DNA from: Apostichopus californicus
Taxonomy: Eukaryota; Echinodermata; Holothuroidea; Aspidochirotida; Stichopodidae
Reading direction: 5' to 3'
NCBI GenBank assembly: GCA_020650975.1
Contig: JAIPMN010015581.1
Location: forward strand, 1-25,427
DNA: 25,427 nucleotides
Shown: positions 20,367 to 25,427 of the stretch, one piece after another
Layout: every line of letters begins with the position of its first letter
Numbering within the stretch: the stretch's first letter is position 1
Notes under the pieces: generated by a model
Told to the model about the DNA's origin: nothing
What the model saw: only the letters and a program-made list of their open reading frames with translations
Databases searched by the model: none
Made by a program: the position numbers and the translations under genes

Positions 20367-20594
20367 TTATGATATAAGGGTACAACAGCTGATGACCCCC
20401 CCTCCCTCCCCCCCCCCAAAAAAAATCTCAAACTGAAAGAAAGGAGTAAAACAGCAACTTACTTTGAATCCTGTGAATGAAAACTGTTTTAACCTCTCTT
20501 TTGGCATGCATTCGGGCAAATATTGACAACTAAAACTCTGGACAAAACAACCAAATATTTCTGGAATAAAATGTGTGAATGTATGCACTGATAC
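20367..20594 (-). CDS. Probable C-terminal coding region of the glycosyltransferase, splicing unresolved
   Basis: The frame stays open from the preceding exon to a stop at 20367. One in-phase exon is 20537-20463 (acceptor TTTTGTCCAG, donor AAA|GTAAGT). It encodes QYLPECMPKERLKQF, which resembles the family's C-terminal pattern Y-x-LG-x-x-PERLA. A stronger-looking acceptor at 20561 gives the wrong phase. Another small exon near 20312-20274 (acceptor TTCACTTCTCTAG) would end LKLNMPEDVIK and stop. The runs of ten and seven G near 20395-20417 make the annotated end sensitive to sequencing errors. Confidence 0.4.
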   Translation of the reverse strand, partial: VSVHTFTHFIPEIFGCFVQSFSCQYLPECMPKERLKQFSFTGFKVSCCFTPFFQFEIFFGGGEGGGVISCCTLIS

Positions 20595-23500
20595 CTTTAA
20601 TAAACCATGTTTTATCCATCTCCTTGCTGAGGTGATAGCCTTCTCTCCATTCACGATTTTGATGTGTCCTAGGCATTGCAAAGTCTTAACCTTCAAAAGA
20701 CCAAAAGAAAAGGGTAAGTTGCATTACAGTCTTTAATTTTTGGTTCACTTGACAAAACCACTTTCCTTTTTGATGCCTTGTCGAAGGCAGAAGGAATCTA
20801 TGCAATGGTGATGGTGTGTGTGTGGGGTGTATGTGACACTGGCTCGTAAACACTCTAACTTCAGAAGGATAACAGGGATTCATTTCATATTTGGTATGCA
20901 GGTTCCCCTTAGGTAGAACTGGTTTTGTATTGTTGTTGGCATTGGTCATAGGCCGTTTGAGGTCAGCTAGGTTCAAAGTCTTATAACATTGTTCACACAA
21001 TATCTCAAGAAGTGGACGTTGCAGGAAGTTCAAACTTAGTGTGTAGCTTGCAGATGGTGAGTAGACAATCTGGATTGTTTTTCATGAATGTCAATTTAAG
21101 GTCACCATAGGTCAAAATGTGAAACCTTGTAAACAAGATAACTTAATATTACAAAGTTCTATGGACTTCAAACTTGGCATGTACGTGCAACATAGTGAGT
21201 TCTCGACTGCTGCTGTTTGTGACTGGGATCAAAGGTCATACTAGGTCACCAAAAGTCAAATTGTGGAAACATTGTAAACACGGTATCTCAGCAGAGAAGC
21301 TTTGAATTATTTCATGCTTGGCATGTTGTTCTATACTGAGAAGAGGAACCCTATTGAAATTGGTGGACGTCAAAGGTCATTTGCAGTCAACAATTCCGTC
21401 AAAGTCAGAAAATCTTGTAAACACGATAACTCAAGAAGTACTTCTTTCTTGAGCTGTATACTTAGTATGTAGATCCAGCTTGGTGAGTGCAAGCACTCTG
21501 TTGAAATTGGCAGAGGTCAAAGGAGGTCAACAGGTGTCAAAGTCTGAAAACCTTTTAAACGTGATAACTCCCAATTTAAGCTACAATTAACCTGTGAATT
21601 CTCCAATGCTATGATTTTCTTCTGGTGAAGACTTAACATAATTAAGTCAAATTCAGATCAGTTTAGTTTTGTGAAGGGGTTCTATAAGTCTTCAACAAAA
21701 CATACAGTCATCCAGGAAATGAAATCTGCTTCAATCTGTTGATAATCTTTAACACACTCACTTTAAGACACTCAGCTGGCCCTTATCAGTTTTCACCCTC
21801 TGAGCTTCAAGGGTCTCAAACTGGTGGAAAATATGGCTTACGGGGTCAACTGGTTATCTCAAATGGACTAAAAATTGGCCATTTTGCCTATAATTTATAC
21901 TAGATGAATTTTGCTTTGGCTCAGGTTTGAAAATATTTAAGTGTATAGACAATGTCATGTAGAGCACTCATTCATTAATAACAATTATTAAAGGGATGGT
22001 TGCAAATGTGGCAGAGCTGATTTTATCAATACATCTATGTGTCTATAATTTACTAAAGGAAACTGTTCTTTCTGGACATTGAAAAAACATTTTGGAACAA
22101 ACATTCTAAACTGTAAAACCCTTACCAGTGAATGAAATGGTTGATGCCCACAAAGGATTGCTACAAATAAGAGCTGGAAATCTCTGATCATTTCTGGTTG
22201 TCAGTTAATTCTTGGACAAAATTAACTCACTAGCTCTACATTTAATAGCCAGATTGGCCTGTATATATTTGAAACTATATGGCAAGGAATCACAAAATCA
22301 ACTGGCTTTCTGGTTAGATTTGCTATGATTCTGATTGAGCTTGGTTAAGAAATGAAATTTAATTTGGATTGGGTACAACCTATGGCAGGGCAGGACAAGA
22401 GGTCACTATGAACATGCCATGGTGAAAAACAAAACTGTACACAGTATACATGGTGTGGTGTACAATGTTCAGCACACACCTCATCAGCAACCACATTCTC
22501 TTGACCAATCCAAACTTGCTGTTATTCGATGCTGTAGCGTGGGATTTTCTCATTGTTCACTCTCTTTAGTTTATCTCCACAATTTAAAGTGATATAGCCA
22601 AAGTGAAGTTGTGAAACTAAGCTGCAGAGTATTTAATGCAAACTTCTTGTTTTACTTCCATATGCTGTTTTGTTTAAATCATGAAAAATACAGAGTAGAT
22701 GGTTCATGATCAATATTTTTTATTTTTTATTCATTTTTTTTGTAGTATTACATTATTGTTAAGTTTTATTAATGATAACATTTAAAAGTATTCAAGCAAT
22801 TTCGCATCCATTTTGACATACTTGGACCAGCCAGCTGTATAGCATGTAAGCCTATTCCCATCTGATCCATTAGTTAGCCCAAATTTGTATATATGCAAAT
22901 TAGGTTAGGTCTTATTATAAACTATATCTGCTATGATCAGCTACATTGAGAGCTAGATGAGACAAGATGGGCGTGGGGAGAGGGGGGGGGGCACTCATGT
23001 CACTGGGCCCACTTTTTTGAGACTAATAAATTAATGGTGCATGCAAGGTAGTATGAAGAAATTATCCTGCTATTGGAAGCACTGGCCTGATCCAATCCTT
23101 ACTCATAACCAAAACATAACATTTGATTCATTTTATTTGTCATAACCACTGTTAACTCTTAATGTACACATCATATTTCTTTGGCCCTCCCATTGATCCT
23201 GGGGTTCTGGGGATGTTGCCCCCATCCCCCCCCCACCCTCTGATCTCCCTCTCATCAGGCCTGGCTTGCATTATATTGCAGATCTGTGCTTTGTGAACCC
23301 TCTCAAGTCAATAAAACTCTGTGGCCTAATGCAACACCATAATGATATACTATGCTTTATGTGTCCTGTTCAATGGCTGAATTCATTTGATTACAGACAT
23401 AAGCAGCTGTTTTTAAAGAGAATAAATGAATAACAACTATACATTTACCATCGCATAATCTTCCATCAGTCTGTACTCTGGGAATCCACCAACCTTGTCA

Positions 23501-24783
23501 AAGATCCGTCTCGTCATAAATAAACCCTGGTCACCGTACGGCAGCTCTTTTTCAAAAACAATAGAAAGAAAAGATGTTAAGTGTTTCATATAGATGAAAA
23601 ACTGCCTCCTTTTGCAACATGTTTTAATTTGTATAAAATGTTTCGATATGTTTTAAAATGTTTTAATTTGTATAAAACCTGATATATAAGCTATCTTTAC
23701 TGTACTGGAATACCTGAAGGCTCACAAATATTAAGCTTGATATTTGAAATTTATTGATTGAAACCATAATGACAGCAGCTTGGTTAAACCTTTGTTGCCG
23801 TCGGTAACAGGTGTTTTTGCAAGGACAGATATGAAAGTACTAGGGGCACAGATGGCATATTGCCATCAGAAGGGTCAGTTATTTCAAGCCCTGAATATGA
23901 AATAGGCAATCATAAATAAATAACGAAATATTAACCCATATATTTATATAACAACATACTAACTTTTGCTCACAGTATCAAGAATTATTAAAGAAGGTGA
24001 CTTTCATACAAGAAGTGAGCCACAACAAAATCAGTAGATCTTATTTAATCATACGTCTTGTCAAAAATGTTAACATTCTGTTCTCCATTTCACTATACAA
24101 AATGCTGTTCCACTCGTTCTTAAACTGTTAATTTAAATCTGAATATCATTTACCATAATTCTTTGCTCTTCTATTAGTGAACCATGTAAGGATTTTCATC
24201 TGCCACTTAAATAGCACTGAAAATTCTTCTCTGAAAACAAGAAAGAAGACAGCCCCACATTAATGAACTAAAACTTCTTTCATTTTATAGAAAGGTATGA
24301 CTATTCATTTTGATCACTTCGTAAATGCTTATTTTTCCGATATCTCTGAAATTTGGTGTCACAGATAGTAGGCTGCATCAGCTTTTGCACTATACATTCC
24401 TGGCTTCCCAAAGAAAGGTGGATTTTGCATCCGAGAGAAATCCAAAATTTTCCCATCTGAAATGGCCGTCCAGATTGTAAATATAAAAATTCCAAATTAA
24501 GAGCTTAAGCCGATTACCAAATTATTTGAACAAAAATAATAGATAATTGTACTAAACCTTGTCTTTCCCTTTCCAGCAATCTCTTCTTCTTTGTCTTCCC
24601 CTACTTGATTCTTCTCCAGGACGTCTAAAGCAAACTCAAATGCTCCGCAAACAACCCCAGGTTCAGTGAGTGTGACCATCACATGACTATCAAAGGCTCT
24701 CGGTAGAGTTGTATCAGCGTGAACAAAAATGAGATTGGACCCAGTGGAATGTTTAGCACCAGTATTGAGCTGTACTCCTCTAC
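20367..24783 (-). CDS. Glycosyltransferase, TIGR04283-type (arsenosugar-associated family), 3' part of gene
   Basis: Exons 24783-24558, 24230-24154, 23546-23449 and 20690-20595 join in matching phases (1, 2, 1, 0, 0) to about 166 residues. In order the product shows GRGVQLNTGA, then FVHADTTLP (the DxD-like nucleotide-sugar/metal site), EPGVVCGAFEF, LPYGDQGLF, VGGFPEYRLMEDYAM (the ED catalytic-base region) and ITSARRWIKHGLLK. This motif series is that of the bacterial GT2-like family TIGR04283, named for rSAM/selenodomain association and annotated as arsenosugar-biosynthesis glycosyltransferase. About 75 N-terminal residues with the first Rossmann strand should lie right of the window. An acidic insertion (VLEKNQVGEDKEEE) is probably absent from bacterial members. 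The C-terminal end is unresolved. Substrate is not shown by sequence. Confidence 0.85.
20595..20690 (-). CDS. Glycosyltransferase exon with the TSARRW motif
   Basis: Acceptor TTTTGAAG|GTTAAG and donor TTAAAG|GTATCA; phase 0 at both ends, 32 codons. It encodes GHIKIVNGEKAITSARRW; in bacterial relatives the TSARRW block follows the ED motif at this distance. Confidence 0.85.
20755..21570 (+). repeat. AGGTCA-bearing dispersed repeat, large copy C, in a glycosyltransferase intron
   Basis: It starts with the same TTGTCGAAGGCAGAAGG head and TG-rich tract as 4760-4825 and then runs collinear with it through AGGTAGAACTGGTTT, TATCTCAAGAAGT and TTTTTCATGAATGTCA. Modules of about 130-140 bases follow. 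Perfect DR4 pairs of AGGTCA lie at 21099-21114 and 21233-21248. There is a triplet at 21514, 21524 and 21534, the last hexamer being degenerate. Confidence 0.75.
21571..23448 (-). other. Remainder of a long glycosyltransferase intron
   Basis: No exon could be supported between the ED-motif exon and the AGGTCA repeat block; the two flanking exons already join in phase. It contains a weak third copy of the 5820/14455 repeat (22235-22315) and G- or C-rich tracts at 22975-22991 and 23218-23235. Confidence 0.5.
23449..23546 (-). CDS. Glycosyltransferase exon with GDQGLF and MED motifs
   Basis: The acceptor follows a pyrimidine tract (TTTTCTTTCTATTGTTTTTGAAAAAG|AG); the donor is GCGATG|GTAAAT. The 33 codons hold LPYGDQGLFMTRRIF and GGFPEYRLMEDYAM, the most diagnostic stretch for the family. 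The E-D pair is the expected catalytic-base region of GT-A inverting transferases. Confidence 0.92.
24154..24230 (-). CDS. Glycosyltransferase linker exon
   Basis: Acceptor TTGTTTTCAG|AGAAG and donor TTATG|GTAAAT. Phase 2 in and phase 1 out join it exactly to its neighbours. It encodes EEFSVLFKWQMKILTWFTNR, an amphipathic segment that in bacterial relatives precedes GDQG. Confidence 0.82.
24558..24783 (-). CDS. Glycosyltransferase exon with the HADT motif
   Basis: Acceptor TTTTTTTGAGTTTAG|GTAGAGG and donor ACAAG|GTTTAG, which is weak but phase-consistent. It encodes GRGVQLNTGAKHSTG, NLIFVHADTTLP and EPGVVCGAFEFALD, then an acidic low-complexity stretch. The entry phase of 1 shows that at least one coding exon lies upstream, outside the window. 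Confidence 0.88.
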
Positions 24784-25014
24784 CTAAACTCAAAAAAAGT
24801 AAAAAGAAATCATAACAAGAAAACCAAGAGGTTTTGAGATTCCTTGGCATCTAAATATTACTGTAGGTTCATTGTGTACACTTGGTTCCGACCTTTTATG
24901 AATATTAATGTAGCATCAACACAAATGTTGTTCCTTGCTATCAGCTCAAGTTTGATGAACAAATTGATATTTTAAAGAATTTGCTTTAAGCTCTACCACT
25001 CATTAATATTCTTG

Positions 25015-25145
25015 CCCCCCTCAGTAATCGTATTGGGGTAGAATTCCGACTTGCAGCTGGAAGGTTAGGGGTTCGACTCCTGGCCAGGTCATACTGAAGA
25101 CTTTAAAAATGGAACCTATTGCCATTGTTCTTGGTGCTCAGCATA
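25015..25145 (+). repeat. tRNA-type SINE fragment
   Basis: A consensus B box (GGTTCGACTCC) at 25070-25080 is followed by a body ending ATTGCCATTGTTCTTGGTGC and TCAGCAT, a tail I recall from deuterostome SINEs. The A box is poorly preserved. It is inserted in the intron upstream of the HADT exon. Confidence 0.6.
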
Positions 25146-25200
25146 GCTCATCCCAGACTGGTCGGCAAATATTATGACCAACTTTTGTAATCATTCATTA

Positions 25201-25427
25201 TTATTTTTCATTGTTCATTTCCCGGATAAACCTGGGATTGCTGAGAAATTCTGACTCCTGTACGGATTCACAGGCTTCTAACATTTCTTCATCGACCATA
25301 TGTTCCAAAATTAGATCCCGAATTTGTAGTTTTTGCATACTACCCTTAACAGGAATACCAAAATGTTCAGAAACCCCGCCCCTCATGAATAATAATGAGA
25401 TTGGACAAACTGTCACCATATTCATAT
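25201..25427 (-). pseudogene. Retroelement Gag-like relic
   Basis: The minus-strand frame includes SEHFGIPVKGSMQKLQIRDL followed by ILEHMVDEEML. This resembles the SAP-like N-terminal helix pair found in Gag of many invertebrate Gypsy-type retrotransposons. Only about 60 residues are recognisable. The upstream part (ISLLFMRGG) does not fit, and a stop follows at 25201-25203. No protease or polymerase domain is present. It could instead belong to a repeat continuing past the window edge. Confidence 0.45.

Noticed and set aside
24301-24495. 64-codon minus-strand frame between glycosyltransferase exons
   Set aside because: It lies in an intron whose flanking exons already join in phase, and its translation has no counterpart in the family.

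Overview
This is animal nuclear DNA and not prokaryotic. It is AT-rich. Coding sequence comes in short exons with canonical GT/AG splice sites and matching phases. Introns and flanks are filled with tRNA-type SINEs, MITE-like DNA transposons, minisatellites and a satellite array. The repeat types, especially a dispersed repeat built around AGGTCA hexamers that I recall from marine deuterostomes, suggest a marine invertebrate, perhaps an echinoderm. That placement is recollection and inference; no mitochondrial, rRNA or diagnostic gene is present to fix it.

Layout. Positions 1-8000 hold no gene I can support. They contain a minus-strand SINE (about 1070-1281), C-rich dispersed repeat fragments, a block of the AGGTCA repeat (4741-5640), and a hAT-type MITE with a perfect 8-bp target duplication (6819-7285). 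Positions 8003-15123 hold a complete seven-coding-exon plus-strand gene. It encodes a protein of about 297 residues with a central coiled coil and a C-terminal C2H2 zinc finger. Its introns carry a 21-bp minisatellite, a tandemly duplicated and deleted SINE, a 155-bp inverted repeat and another AGGTCA repeat block. Positions 15124-20212 are intergenic: a possible isolated minus-strand exon (15451-15547), a foldback element with a perfect 10-bp target duplication (17936-18369), a 31-bp minisatellite (18624-18913) and, directly next to it, a 44-bp satellite array of 29 full units (18917-20212). Positions 20367-24783 carry the 3' part of a minus-strand gene for a family-2-type glycosyltransferase. 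Its closest family I can name is the bacterial TIGR04283 group (rSAM/selenodomain-associated transferase 2, annotated in bacteria as arsenosugar-biosynthesis glycosyltransferase). Its N-terminal exons must lie beyond the right edge. A SINE and a retroelement Gag relic sit in the intron at the right edge.

The two genes look unrelated and point the same way into a shared repeat-rich intergenic region (convergent, tail to tail). The most interesting element is the intron-containing animal copy of a bacterial arsenosugar-type glycosyltransferase. Next is the dispersed repeat that carries helically phased nuclear-receptor half-sites.
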